Positions 1-8,266 of a DNA stretch of 64,000 bases are shown one piece after another. The notes under the pieces are model-generated. The model did not search any database, was not told the origin of the DNA, and saw only the letters and a program-made list of their open reading frames with translations. The DNA is from UBA8389 sp035719105 (GTDB lineage Bacteria > Bacteroidota > Bacteroidia > Bacteroidales > UBA1402). The translations under genes and the position numbers were made by a program. The stretch spans positions 180,689 through 244,688 of the forward strand of contig DASTGN010000001.1 in assembly GCA_035719105.1 (NCBI GenBank), in the 5' to 3' direction. Position 1 is the first letter of the stretch, and each line of letters opens with the position of its first letter.

Positions 1-594
1 TTCTGTGGCTTGATGTTGTTTCGCGACAAATCCTTTGCCTCTTTGGTCGATGGGACCAAACTAGCGCCCATGTTGCTGGTAGTCATATACATGAGCAGCA
101 TGCTTTTGAGTTCAGCCATGCTTCAGTTGCCTTATTCCGATAAATTCAAAGCTTCCTGGTTGTTTTTTGTTGCCCCCGTCGATAAGCCCGGTTTGGTCAT
201 CAGTGGTGCCGTCAAATGTGTGATGGTTCTATTTTTTGTCCCATTGGCTTTGGTCTTGGTCGTTTTGGGCTTGGTGCTTCAAGGACCAGCCATTTTGCCG
301 AATCTGCTTCTGGGTTGTCTGAATGTGTTGGTTATCGGTTCCCTTTTAGCCTATATCATGGTTAAAAACCTGCCCTTCAGTGTCGCTCAGGACGGTGCAT
401 CGGGTGGTGGCACCTTTATTCGCTCCATGTTGCTGCTTCTGCTGCCAGGAGGTTTTGGTTTGATCCATTATTTCTTGTCCGGATTTCAGTGGGTGATTTT
501 ACTTTTGTTGCTCATCACAGCCGTCATACCCTGGTTGGTTTTTGATGAGATCAAAAAACGGGAATGGAACTCACTGAAAAATCAAGGAGACTAA
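1..594 (+). CDS. Multi-pass membrane protein, possible ABC-2 type permease (5' end cut off)
   Basis: The reading frame is open to the left edge, so this is only the C-terminal part of a longer protein; the first in-window ATG is at 13. The visible ~197 residues hold about five or six hydrophobic segments and end in a short charged tail (KKREWNSLKNQ). The spacing of the helices and the run SDKFKASWLF recall large Bacteroidota ABC-2 transporter permeases, but no diagnostic motif is visible, so the function is tentative. It converges on nth, whose stop codon lies 1 bp beyond this gene's stop. Confidence 0.55.
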   Translation, partial: FCGLMLFRDKSFASLVDGTKLAPMLLVVIYMSSMLLSSAMLQLPYSDKFKASWLFFVAPVDKPGLVISGAVKCVMVLFFVPLALVLVVLGLVLQGPAILPNLLLGCLNVLVIGSLLAYIMVKNLPFSVAQDGASGGGTFIRSMLLLLLPGGFGLIHYFLSGFQWVILLLLLITAVIPWLVFDEIKKREWNSLKNQGD

Positions 595-595
595 T

Positions 596-1231
596 TTATT
601 TTCCGCTTTTATAAAGGCACCATGGTGCTAAGCCGCAAATCTCACAAAGTGGCTTCCGTGCCTGACAGGTATATCGACCGTGCAGAATGAGCCAATGATG
701 TGCAATGGTAAGTAAATCCGTCGGGATATGCTGCATGAGTATTTTTTCAGTCTCTTCAGGTGATTTGGAATTAATGGTGAGGCCTAAGCGGTTGGATACG
801 CGGAAAACATGAGTGTCCACAGGCATGGCGGGCTTGTCGAATGCGCAGATGAGCACCACGCTGGCGGTCTTGCGTCCCACGCCGGGCAAGGTCAACAGTT
901 CCTCCATGGTGTCGGGTACACGACCACCGAAATCTGAAACTACTTTTTGCGCCATGCCTACGATGGACTTGGCTTTGTTGTTGGGATAGGAAATGCTCTT
1001 AATATAGGTGTAGACCTCCTCGGGTGAGGATGCCGCCATGACTTCTGCCGTCGGAAAGGTTTCAAATAGTGCCGGAGTGGTCATGTTGACCCGTTTGTCT
1101 GTGCATTGGGCAGAAAGTATCACGGCCACCAGCATTTCATATGGATTCCTGAAATCCAGTTCCGACTTTGCTTCAGGCATATGTTCCTGAAACCAGCCGA
1201 TGATGTTCTTATAGCGATCTTTTGTGGTCAA
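596..1231 (-). CDS. nth: Endonuclease III (DNA glycosylase/AP lyase)
   Basis: Base-excision repair enzyme that removes oxidised pyrimidines and nicks abasic sites. The helix-hairpin-helix LPGVGRKTASVV carries the expected catalytic lysine (K121), followed by the catalytic aspartate in VDTHVFRVSNRLGL (D139). The C-terminus has the 4Fe-4S pattern C-x6-C-x2-C-x5-C (C189, C196, C199, C205). The length, 211 residues, is normal for the family. Its ATG overlaps the pheS stop by 4 bp, so the two are co-transcribed and probably translationally coupled. Confidence 0.95.
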   Translation of the reverse strand: MTTKDRYKNIIGWFQEHMPEAKSELDFRNPYEMLVAVILSAQCTDKRVNMTTPALFETFPTAEVMAASSPEEVYTYIKSISYPNNKAKSIVGMAQKVVSDFGGRVPDTMEELLTLPGVGRKTASVVLICAFDKPAMPVDTHVFRVSNRLGLTINSKSPEETEKILMQHIPTDLLTIAHHWLILHGRYTCQARKPLCEICGLAPWCLYKSGK

Positions 1232-2247
1232 TATGCCGCTTTGAATTGCTCGAGGAATCGTTGGTCGTTTTCCGAAAACATACGCAAATCCTTTACCTGA
1301 TATTTCAAGTTTGTGATTCGTTCAATGCCCATACCCAGCGCAAATCCGCTGTAGACCTTACTGTCGATGCCGCAATTTTCCAGCACGGCAGGATCCACCA
1401 TTCCGCAACCCAAGATTTCTACCCAACCGGTGTGTTTGCAGAAGGGACAACCTTTACCACCACAGATGTTGCAAGAAATATCCATTTCTGCCGAAGGCTC
1501 GGTGAATGGGAAGTAGGAGGGACGCAGGCGGATTTCTGTCTTCTCGCCAAACATTTCGCGGGCAAAGTAAAGAAGCGTTTGTTTCAGGTCTGCAAAAGAA
1601 ACATCCTTGTCGATGTACAGGGCTTCCACTTGATGGAAAAAGCAGTGTGCACGATAAGAAATGGCTTCGTTGCGATAGACGCGACCTGGGCAAATGATGC
1701 GAATGGGTGGTTGAGTTTGTTCCATCACGCGGGTCTGTACCGATGAAGTATGGGTACGCAGTAGAATATCTGGCGTTTTTTCAATGAAGAACGTGTCCTG
1801 CATATCTCGGGCAGGGTGTTCCAATGGGAAGTTCAGCGATTCGAATACATGCCAATCGTCTTCGATCTCTGGACCCTCTGCAATCGTGAAACCCAAGCGT
1901 GCAAAAATGTCGACAATTTCGTTTTTGACGATGGAAAGTGGATGGCGGGTGCCCAACCCGATGGGGTAGGCGTTGCGACTATAATCGATATCGGCATCGG
2001 TGTTGCTGGTGGTCTCAAATTGAGCCTTCAGTTCGTTCAATCGTTCCTGTGCCTTGTCTTTCAACACGTTAAGTTGTTGTCCTACTTCGCGTTTCAGTTC
2101 ATTTGGTACGTTTCTGAAATCGTTGAATAGCAAGCTGATCTCGCCTTTTTTGCTCAGGTACTTGATGCGAAGCGCTTCCAATTCTTCTGCCCCGTTGGCA
2201 GACCAAGCATTGACTTCCGCCAAAAGTTGATGAATCCGTTCTGTCAT
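1228..2247 (-). CDS. pheS: Phenylalanine--tRNA ligase alpha subunit
   Basis: Catalytic subunit of class IIc PheRS, which charges tRNA-Phe together with PheT (not in this window). It shows the N-terminal coiled coil (LRIKYLSKKGEISLLFNDF), motif 2 (RVYRNEAIS) and motif 3 (GLALGMGIERITNLKY). A frame extension reaches a TTG at 2280, but the ATG at 2247 is preferred: it aligns with the usual family N-terminus, and a TAnnTTTG promoter box overlaps the upstream TTG, so that codon would not be transcribed. First gene of a pheS-nth operon, divergent from tilS. Confidence 0.95.
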   Translation of the reverse strand: MTERIHQLLAEVNAWSANGAEELEALRIKYLSKKGEISLLFNDFRNVPNELKREVGQQLNVLKDKAQERLNELKAQFETTSNTDADIDYSRNAYPIGLGTRHPLSIVKNEIVDIFARLGFTIAEGPEIEDDWHVFESLNFPLEHPARDMQDTFFIEKTPDILLRTHTSSVQTRVMEQTQPPIRIICPGRVYRNEAISYRAHCFFHQVEALYIDKDVSFADLKQTLLYFAREMFGEKTEIRLRPSYFPFTEPSAEMDISCNICGGKGCPFCKHTGWVEILGCGMVDPAVLENCGIDSKVYSGFALGMGIERITNLKYQVKDLRMFSENDQRFLEQFKAAY

Positions 2248-2277
2248 TGTCGTAAAATACTTTTCTTTTTCAGACCA

Positions 2278-2285
2278 CAAATGTA
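2278..2285 (-). promoter_or_regulatory. Promoter -7 box of pheS-nth
   Basis: Minus strand reads TACATTTG, an exact TAnnTTTG match about 30 bp upstream of the pheS ATG at 2247. No convincing -33 TTTG is seen at 19-21 bp. Confidence 0.55.
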
Positions 2286-2296
2286 CGTTTTATTTT

Positions 2297-2304
2297 TATC
2301 TTTA
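2297..2304 (+). promoter_or_regulatory. Possible promoter -7 box of tilS
   Basis: TATCTTTA matches seven of eight TAnnTTTG positions (last base A) and lies 32 bp before the tilS ATG. The -33 element is not clear. Confidence 0.3.
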
Positions 2305-2336
2305 CAGAACGGAAAGTCGCCAAAATCTACGGAGTC

Positions 2337-3680
2337 ATGCTTCATCGTACCGTTAAAAAATTCATTGAATCACAGCATTTGTTGCCAGAAGGTTCCAGGG
2401 TCATCGTCGCCCTGAGTGGAGGAGCCGATTCGGTCGCCTTGATGGATATTCTGTACCGACTCGATTACGCATGCATCGGAGCTCATGTCAATTTTCATCT
2501 CCGTGGAGAGGAGTCCGACCGTGATGCTGCCTTTTCCCATCAGGTTTGCAGAGATTTGGGCGTTCCTTTTTACAAAACGGATTTGTATGCGGCCGAATAC
2601 GCTGAAGAAGAAGGAATCTCGGTTGAAATGGCAGCCAGGGAGCTCCGGTATCGATGGTTTGAACAGTTACGAAAAGAACAAGGTGCAGTGGCTGTTGCCG
2701 TCGCTCATCATCGCGATGACAGTGTGGAAACCGTGCTCCTTAATTTAATACGAGGAACCGGCATTCGCGGACTAACCGGTATCAAACCACAAAACGGCAA
2801 CATTGTCAGGCCTTTACTTTGTTGCGACCGGGAAGATGTCTTGGAATACATTCAGCAAAGAGGGTTGACTTTTATGACAGACCGTACGAACGCCCTCAAC
2901 GAATATCGTCGCAATAAGATTCGGAATGAAGTGCTGCCGTTGCTGGAGAGCATTCAGCCCTCTGTTCGCGAATCCATTGCCCGTACCATGGATCATCTGA
3001 ATGAAACGGAAGTTCTGTACGAAGGTGCCATCGAGGATGCCAAAAAACGCATCTGCCCCGACTGGAAAAAAGGCTCGGAATCGACCCTGAAAATTTCAAT
3101 TTCCGCCCTGGAACATGAGAAAGTACCTCAAAGCTTGCTTTACGAAATTCTGTCGGAATATGGTTTCGGCAGGTTGGACGTGCAAAACATCTGGAAAAAC
3201 CGTTTGGGTGGATCCGGGAAAATCTATTTTTCTCATTCATTTCGATTGGTTTTCGATCGAGACAGCATGTTGGTCACCGAAATTCCACCCTTGGACGAGG
3301 CTGAATTTCCTTTGGAAGAAGGCCAATCCTCTTTAAATGAACCATTCCAAATGCACTGTCAACTCGTGCATTCAGACAAGAATTTTCAAATTTCCACCTC
3401 CAAATCGAAGGCTTATCTCGATGCGGACAAACTGCTTTTCCCCTTGATTATACGTCACCCGCGCAAGGGGGACAATTTTATTCCCTTTGGAATGCATGGC
3501 CGGAAGCTCATCAGCGACTATTGCATTGATCGTAAAATGAACGCTTTGGAGAAAGAAGAACTCTGGTTGCTTTGTTCTGGTAAGGACGTTGTGTGGGTTA
3601 TTGGTGAACGCATTGATAACCGATTCCGTATTGACGAGACGACCAAACGCATCTTTCAACTAAGTGTGAATGGCTTTTGA
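2337..3680 (+). CDS. tilS: tRNA(Ile)-lysidine synthase
   Basis: Modifies C34 of the CAU-anticodon tRNA-Ile to lysidine, allowing AUA decoding. The N-type ATP pyrophosphatase loop SGGADS is at residues 27-32 (VIVALSGGADSVALMDIL), followed by HHRDDSVETVLLNLIRGTGIRGLTG typical of TilS. The C-terminal TilS domain is present (HPRKGDNFIPFGMHGRKLISDY). The length of 447 residues is typical for Bacteroidota. It begins 90 bp from the divergent pheS start. Confidence 0.95.
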   Translation: MLHRTVKKFIESQHLLPEGSRVIVALSGGADSVALMDILYRLDYACIGAHVNFHLRGEESDRDAAFSHQVCRDLGVPFYKTDLYAAEYAEEEGISVEMAARELRYRWFEQLRKEQGAVAVAVAHHRDDSVETVLLNLIRGTGIRGLTGIKPQNGNIVRPLLCCDREDVLEYIQQRGLTFMTDRTNALNEYRRNKIRNEVLPLLESIQPSVRESIARTMDHLNETEVLYEGAIEDAKKRICPDWKKGSESTLKISISALEHEKVPQSLLYEILSEYGFGRLDVQNIWKNRLGGSGKIYFSHSFRLVFDRDSMLVTEIPPLDEAEFPLEEGQSSLNEPFQMHCQLVHSDKNFQISTSKSKAYLDADKLLFPLIIRHPRKGDNFIPFGMHGRKLISDYCIDRKMNALEKEELWLLCSGKDVVWVIGERIDNRFRIDETTKRIFQLSVNGF

Positions 3681-3721
3681 ACATTTTTTTTTACAAAATG
3701 AAGGAATATCCGAAAAAGGAT

Positions 3722-3729
3722 TATCTTTG
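3722..3729 (+). promoter_or_regulatory. Promoter -7 box of rho
   Basis: TATCTTTG is an exact TAnnTTTG match 73 bp before the rho ATG, giving a 5' leader of roughly 65-70 nt. No good -33 element. Confidence 0.5.
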
Positions 3730-3802
3730 CAGGGATTTCTTCCAACGGACGCAGCTCTGCTACCGTTAAAAAAACAACCAAATTTTCCCATAACATCTTT
3801 AC

Positions 3803-5893
3803 ATGCCCAACTTTAACATTGTGCAACTGAACTCCAAGTCGTTGCCAGAACTCATTGAAATTGCCAAAGAACTCGGACTGACCAAAGTCGATTCCACAGA
3901 AAAAAATGCACTCATCTACCGGATTCTGGATGAGCAAGCCATTCAAAATGCAAGCCGTAAAGCTGCTCTCATTAAAGACGTTGATTCGGATGACCGCCGC
4001 AAACGCACCCGTATTCCTTTGGTCAAAGAAAAGGACGTGAAAGTCTACACTGCCAACGATAAGGAGGCAAAACAGATCAAACCGACATCCAAGCCTAACC
4101 CTAAACCAACTGCTCCTGCAGCCGAAGGGGAAGTCAAACCTGAAGGTCAACCTCAACCTAAAAAGGGCCCGAATCCCAATCAGCGGACTCGCCCCAAATT
4201 GGAAAAACCTCGTCGCCCCGAACAACCAGTCGTTGAAAATCCGTTTTCCGATGTGATGGCTTCTGAAGCAGCCGAAGGAACTCCTACTGAAAAGTTCGAG
4301 GTAACCAATCCTGTTGTTGAAGCACAACCTGTGATTGAAACCGAAGTTGCTGTTGTTTCTGCCGAAGCCGTGGTTGAGGAAACTAAAACTGCCGTCGAAC
4401 CCGTCAAAAAACAAAGAGGCCGTCCTAAAGCCAAGCTTGTTTTAAAATCGGAACTGGATGCAAAAGCTCAGGAATTATTGGCTGCAAGTGGGGTAGAACC
4501 TACCGTTGTCGAAGGCGCTGAAGCTCCGGTTGCAGAGGCAAATGAAGCTGATTCGTTGCGTACCGCTGCTGAAGAAGCCTTGGCCGAAGCTCGTCGACTT
4601 GCCGGTATCGGACCAAAACCCGAAGGTGGCATTCAACAAAACCGCAACCAACAGAACCAAAAGCAAAATCCCAATCAGCAGAATCGCGGAAATTTCCAGC
4701 GACCCAACCCCAACCAAAATCCCAATCAAAACCAAAATCGCCCCCCACGCGAAGACGATCGTCCTTTTGAATTCGAAGGAATTCTGGTCGGTTCTGGCTG
4801 TCTTGAAATCATGCCCGACGGTTACGGATTTTTGCGCTCCTCCGATTACAACTACCTTGCATCACCCGATGATGTCTATGTTTCCCAGTCCCAAATCAAA
4901 CTTTTCGGCCTCAAGACCGGTGATGTGGTTCTCGGTCCGATTCGCCCACCCAAGGAAGGTGAAAAATATTTCCCGCTGGTCAAGGTTGAAAAAATCAACG
5001 GTCGCGAACCTTCTTTCGTAAGAGACCGTTTGAGCTTCGATCACCTGACTCCGCTTTTCCCCGAAGAAAAATTCAACTTGACTGGCAACAGACAGTATGC
5101 CAACACTTCAGTACGTGTCGTAGACCTGTTTTCGCCCATCGGTAAAGGCCAACGTGGTCTCATTGTTGCTCAGCCAAAGACTGGTAAGACGGTGTTGCTC
5201 AAAGATATAGCCAATGCTATCGCAGCCAACCACCCGGAAGTGTACATGATTGTGTTGCTTATCGACGAACGCCCTGAAGAAGTTACCGATATGGCACGCA
5301 GCGTCAATGCTGAAGTCATTGCTTCCACTTTCGACGAACCCGCCGATCGTCACGTAAAAATCGCCAGTATTGTGCTTGAAAAGGCTAAACGCATGGTGGA
5401 ATGCGGACACGACGTGGTTATTTTGCTCGACTCCATCACTCGCTTGGCTCGTGCCTACAACACGGTTGCACCTGCTTCAGGCAAAGTGCTTTCCGGAGGT
5501 GTGGACGCCAACGCTCTGCACAAACCCAAACGCTTCTTCGGCGCTGCCCGAAACATTGAAAACGGCGGTTCGCTCACCATTATTGCCACGGCTTTGACCG
5601 AAACCGGTTCCAAGATGGATGATGTCATCTTCGAAGAATTCAAGGGCACTGGTAATATGGAACTTCAATTAGACCGCAAGCTTTCCAACAAGCGCATTTT
5701 CCCTGCTGTCGACATCACCGCTTCCAGTACGCGTCGCGACGATTTGTTGCTCGACAAGCAAACCCAAGATCGCTTGTGGATTCTTCGCCGTTATTTATCC
5801 GACATGAATTCATTGGAAGCCATGGACTTCCTTAAAGGTCGCCTGGAAAAAACGGCTTCCAACGAAGAGTTCCTTGCTTCGATGAACGATTAG
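3803..5893 (+). CDS. rho: Transcription termination factor Rho with Asn/Gln/Pro-rich insertion
   Basis: Hexameric RNA-dependent ATPase that terminates transcription. At 696 residues it is far longer than the E. coli protein (419). Order: Rho N-terminal SAP-like helices (about 5-45); a low-complexity linker (about 80-325) starting Lys/Pro-rich, then Glu/Ala-rich and ending in repeated N, Q and P residues; the RNA-binding cold-shock-like domain (about 325-400, DGYGFLRSSDYNYL); and the ATPase with Walker A QPKTGKT (457-463), Walker B DVVILLDSITRLARAYN and the R-loop/arginine region FKGTGNMELQLDRKL. Large inserts here are known in Bacteroidota Rho. It is monocistronic and ends in a strong hairpin terminator. 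Confidence 0.97.
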   Translation: MPNFNIVQLNSKSLPELIEIAKELGLTKVDSTEKNALIYRILDEQAIQNASRKAALIKDVDSDDRRKRTRIPLVKEKDVKVYTANDKEAKQIKPTSKPNPKPTAPAAEGEVKPEGQPQPKKGPNPNQRTRPKLEKPRRPEQPVVENPFSDVMASEAAEGTPTEKFEVTNPVVEAQPVIETEVAVVSAEAVVEETKTAVEPVKKQRGRPKAKLVLKSELDAKAQELLAASGVEPTVVEGAEAPVAEANEADSLRTAAEEALAEARRLAGIGPKPEGGIQQNRNQQNQKQNPNQQNRGNFQRPNPNQNPNQNQNRPPREDDRPFEFEGILVGSGCLEIMPDGYGFLRSSDYNYLASPDDVYVSQSQIKLFGLKTGDVVLGPIRPPKEGEKYFPLVKVEKINGREPSFVRDRLSFDHLTPLFPEEKFNLTGNRQYANTSVRVVDLFSPIGKGQRGLIVAQPKTGKTVLLKDIANAIAANHPEVYMIVLLIDERPEEVTDMARSVNAEVIASTFDEPADRHVKIASIVLEKAKRMVECGHDVVILLDSITRLARAYNTVAPASGKVLSGGVDANALHKPKRFFGAARNIENGGSLTIIATALTETGSKMDDVIFEEFKGTGNMELQLDRKLSNKRIFPAVDITASSTRRDDLLLDKQTQDRLWILRRYLSDMNSLEAMDFLKGRLEKTASNEEFLASMND

Positions 5894-5908
5894 GATGTCA
5901 ACATAATA

Positions 5909-5949
5909 AAAAAAGCCCTGCACTGTGTGAAAGTGCAGGGCTTTTTTTA
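5909..5949. terminator. Bidirectional intrinsic terminator between rho and the fructokinase gene
   Basis: Perfect 11-bp GC-rich stem, arms AGCCCTGCACT (5914-5924) and AGTGCAGGGCT (5932-5942), 7-nt loop, flanked by an A run on the left and a T run on the right, so it works for both convergent genes. Confidence 0.9.
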
Positions 5950-5961
5950 TGGTCTTTGGTA

Positions 5962-6831
5962 TCAAAAAATCATATGGTCAGGCAGTTTGGGCATCGCTCC
6001 CTTTTGCGTGCAGACAAAAGCCGAGACCTGTACGGCAAATTCATGTGCTTCCTCCAAGTCTTTTCCTTTTAAAAGTGCAGCAACGAATGTCGCAGTAAAT
6101 GAATCGCCTGCACCTACCGTATCCGCCACTTCTACCAGAGGAGTTGGTTTAAAGGTGGTTTTTTCATTGGAAATCACATGGCTTCCCTCAGTACCTTTGG
6201 TCAAAACCACCATATCCAGATGGAATTCGGTCTTCAGACGTTGACATACTTCCATTTCGGAAAGGTTGTTCCATTGAAACAAGTCTGCGACGATTTTTAC
6301 TTCGTCGTCGTTTATCTTGAGAATGTTGCATCGTTTCAATGACTCTTCGATGAGTGCCTTGCTATAAAAATGTTGGCGAAGATTGATGTCGAAAACCTTT
6401 ATAGCGTCATGAGGCAGTGCATCCAGGAAGCGTAAGATCGTACGGTGTGAGAGGTCATTTCTTTGTGCCAACGATCCGAAACAGACGGTTTTGGTTCCCG
6501 CGGCCAATGCTTCAAGTTCGTCCGTGAAAGGAATGTTGTCCCAAGCCACGTTTTCGCAAATTTCATAATGAGGTATGCCCTTTCCGTCTAAGGTGACTTG
6601 TACAGTCCCAGTGGGTTTTTCAACGACCTGGAGGACTGTCTGCAGGGCTTTTTCCTTCAGATTGGCCTGGATTTCACGTCCCAATTCGTCGTTACCGATG
6701 GCACTGACAGCTATGCCTTCCAACCCGAATTGCGAAACATGGTATGCGAAATTGGCAGGTGCACCACCCAATATTTTACCTTGTGGGAAAACGTCCCATA
6801 GGATTTCTCCGATGCCCACGATTTTGTTCAT
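5962..6831 (-). CDS. PfkB-family carbohydrate kinase, likely fructokinase
   Basis: Cytoplasmic ATP-dependent sugar kinase of the ribokinase/PfkB fold, 289 residues. The N-terminal GEILWDVFPQGKILGGAPANFAYH holds the sugar-binding region, and VADTVGAGDSFTATF carries the GAGD anion hole with the catalytic base at about D243. The start overlaps the stop of the upstream sugar porter by 4 bp. Position at the end of a fructan locus implies fructose as substrate; this corresponds in role to BT1757 of B. thetaiotaomicron. Substrate is inferred from context and family resemblance to fructokinases. Confidence 0.88.
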   Translation of the reverse strand: MNKIVGIGEILWDVFPQGKILGGAPANFAYHVSQFGLEGIAVSAIGNDELGREIQANLKEKALQTVLQVVEKPTGTVQVTLDGKGIPHYEICENVAWDNIPFTDELEALAAGTKTVCFGSLAQRNDLSHRTILRFLDALPHDAIKVFDINLRQHFYSKALIEESLKRCNILKINDDEVKIVADLFQWNNLSEMEVCQRLKTEFHLDMVVLTKGTEGSHVISNEKTTFKPTPLVEVADTVGAGDSFTATFVAALLKGKDLEEAHEFAVQVSAFVCTQKGAMPKLPDHMIF

Positions 6832-8165
6832 AACCCCAATTCCCTTTCAATTTGTTCCAACGATTTGCCCTTTGTTTCAGGTATCCAGATCTTTACGAAA
6901 AGAAATGCGAGTATGCTGAAAACGCCGAAGATGCCGAAAAGGTAATTCAATCCCAACGATCCTTGTATGATTGGTGCAAAAAAGACAGTTAGGAATGTTC
7001 CAAACCAACTGACGGCTGTGGAAAACGACATAGCGACTCCTTTGATGCGGTTGGGATAGATTTCGGAAATGATGACCCACATCACAGGTGCGAAGGAGGC
7101 TGCGAAGAAGGAAATATAGATCAATAAGGCTGCCAGAACGCCGGCACCGCTTTGTACGGGTTGGGAAAACTCGAAGGTGAGGTATGCGAGAGATACGATC
7201 ATTCCGACGGCACCCCAGAGCAACAACGTCTTTCGGCCTTTGCGATCGACCAACCAAAGGGCGACGATGGTCATCAGGAAATTCACCAAGCCAACAATCA
7301 TGGATTGCATCATGGAATCGGATTGCCCCGCTCCGGCAGCTTGGAAAATGTGTGGTGAAAACATAATGACAGCGTTGATTCCGGTAATCTGCTGAAAGGC
7401 TGCAATTAGCGTACCGATCAATACGATCTTACCGTTCTTGCCTTGGAAGATCTCGGAAAAACGTACTTTTTCCTTGTCTTTTTCGGCATGAATCATTTTC
7501 TCCATTTCAGGAAGTTCTTCGGAAATTAGTTTTTCTCCACCGATTTTACGAAGAATGGCAACCGCTTCCTCCCGTCTGTTCTTGGAAAGCAACCAGCGCG
7601 GACTTTGGGGAAACGATGTAAGTAGCAGAATCAGATAGATAAGACCGGAAACGGCGGGTACGGCAAGCATGTAACGCCAACTTTGGTCTCCCAGTCCCAT
7701 GAGCAAGTAATCGATGAGGTAAGCAATTACGATACCGATAGTGATTGCAAATTGGTTCAGGGACACCAGCATACCGCGGTTGTGGGCAGGCGCTATCTCG
7801 GAGATGTACATGGGACCGACGACGGATGTGGCACCCACGGCCAAACCTGAAAGCACTCGAAAAACTGTTAGGACTAAGGAGGATTCTGCCAAGGCACAAC
7901 CCATTGCCGAAATGATGTAAAGTACGGCAGTAAAGATCATGACATTCTTACGACCGTATCGTTCGGTGAAGTTGCCGGTAAACAAAGCGCCCAACAAGGC
8001 TCCGATAGTGAGAAGAGCGGCTACGATTCCCAGTCCGCTGTTGGTAAGCAAGAACTCACCTTTGATCATCTCTACGGCTCCGGAAATGCCGGCCATGTTC
8101 AAACCGAAAAGCAAACCGCCGTTGATAGCCACAAAGGTTATCCAAAACAAATAGTTTTTATGCAT
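6828..8165 (-). CDS. MFS sugar porter, likely fructose permease
   Basis: Inner-membrane sugar:proton symporter of the sugar porter family, 445 residues, about 12 membrane segments. Signatures: ERYGRKN after helix 2, SPRWLLSKNR in the central loop, QQITGINAVIMF in helix 7, and the terminal PETKGKSLEQIE. It forms a two-gene operon with the kinase (4-bp overlap). It has its own promoter, separate from the regulator gene upstream. In the comparable B. thetaiotaomicron locus the porter BT1758 brings fructose into the cytoplasm; the same role is inferred here. Confidence 0.88.
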   Translation of the reverse strand: MHKNYLFWITFVAINGGLLFGLNMAGISGAVEMIKGEFLLTNSGLGIVAALLTIGALLGALFTGNFTERYGRKNVMIFTAVLYIISAMGCALAESSLVLTVFRVLSGLAVGATSVVGPMYISEIAPAHNRGMLVSLNQFAITIGIVIAYLIDYLLMGLGDQSWRYMLAVPAVSGLIYLILLLTSFPQSPRWLLSKNRREEAVAILRKIGGEKLISEELPEMEKMIHAEKDKEKVRFSEIFQGKNGKIVLIGTLIAAFQQITGINAVIMFSPHIFQAAGAGQSDSMMQSMIVGLVNFLMTIVALWLVDRKGRKTLLLWGAVGMIVSLAYLTFEFSQPVQSGAGVLAALLIYISFFAASFAPVMWVIISEIYPNRIKGVAMSFSTAVSWFGTFLTVFFAPIIQGSLGLNYLFGIFGVFSILAFLFVKIWIPETKGKSLEQIERELGL

Positions 8166-8197
8166 GTATTAAATGAATTAAGGTATTAAACTGTGGA

Positions 8198-8205
8198 CAA
8201 AAGTA
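8198..8205 (-). promoter_or_regulatory. Promoter -7 box of the sugar porter-fructokinase operon
   Basis: Minus strand reads TACTTTTG, an exact TAnnTTTG match about 33 bp before the porter ATG. No standard -33 box, as expected for an activator-dependent promoter. Confidence 0.55.
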
Positions 8206-8212
8206 GGTTTGA

Positions 8213-8266
8213 CGAAACATGTAAGGTGTCAATTTTGTTTCGTGTCGTTCTATTTTTGAAACAATT
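8213..8266. promoter_or_regulatory. Candidate operator upstream of porter-kinase, shared with the main fructan operon
   Basis: Two short elements lie just upstream of the -7 box: CGAAACATGTAA at 8213-8224 and TTTTTGAAACAATT at 8253-8266. Near copies, in the same order and at similar distances, lie upstream of the main fructan operon (21762-21774 and 21797-21809). CGAAACA (8213-8219) also pairs with TGTTTCG (8236-8242), so part of this may instead act as a hairpin after the regulator gene. Confidence 0.4.

Noticed and set aside
2248..2280. Extended pheS N-terminus starting at TTG 2280
   Set aside because: The promoter -7 box overlaps that codon, and the ATG at 2247 matches the family start.
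3656..4735. Long Phe/Gly- and Leu-rich open frames on the minus strand opposite the first half of rho
   Set aside because: They are antisense shadows of the Asn/Gln/Lys-rich rho coding sequence, with composition set by it and no recognisable domain.
4620..4742. Repeat-rich DNA coding for the Asn/Gln/Pro stretch as a nucleotide repeat element
   Set aside because: The repetition follows from biased amino-acid content within rho and is not a regular DNA repeat.
8213..8242. CGAAACA/TGTTTCG inverted repeat as a terminator of the hybrid regulator gene
   Set aside because: No T run follows on the minus strand, and the left arm is part of the element shared with the other fructan promoter, so a regulatory site is preferred.
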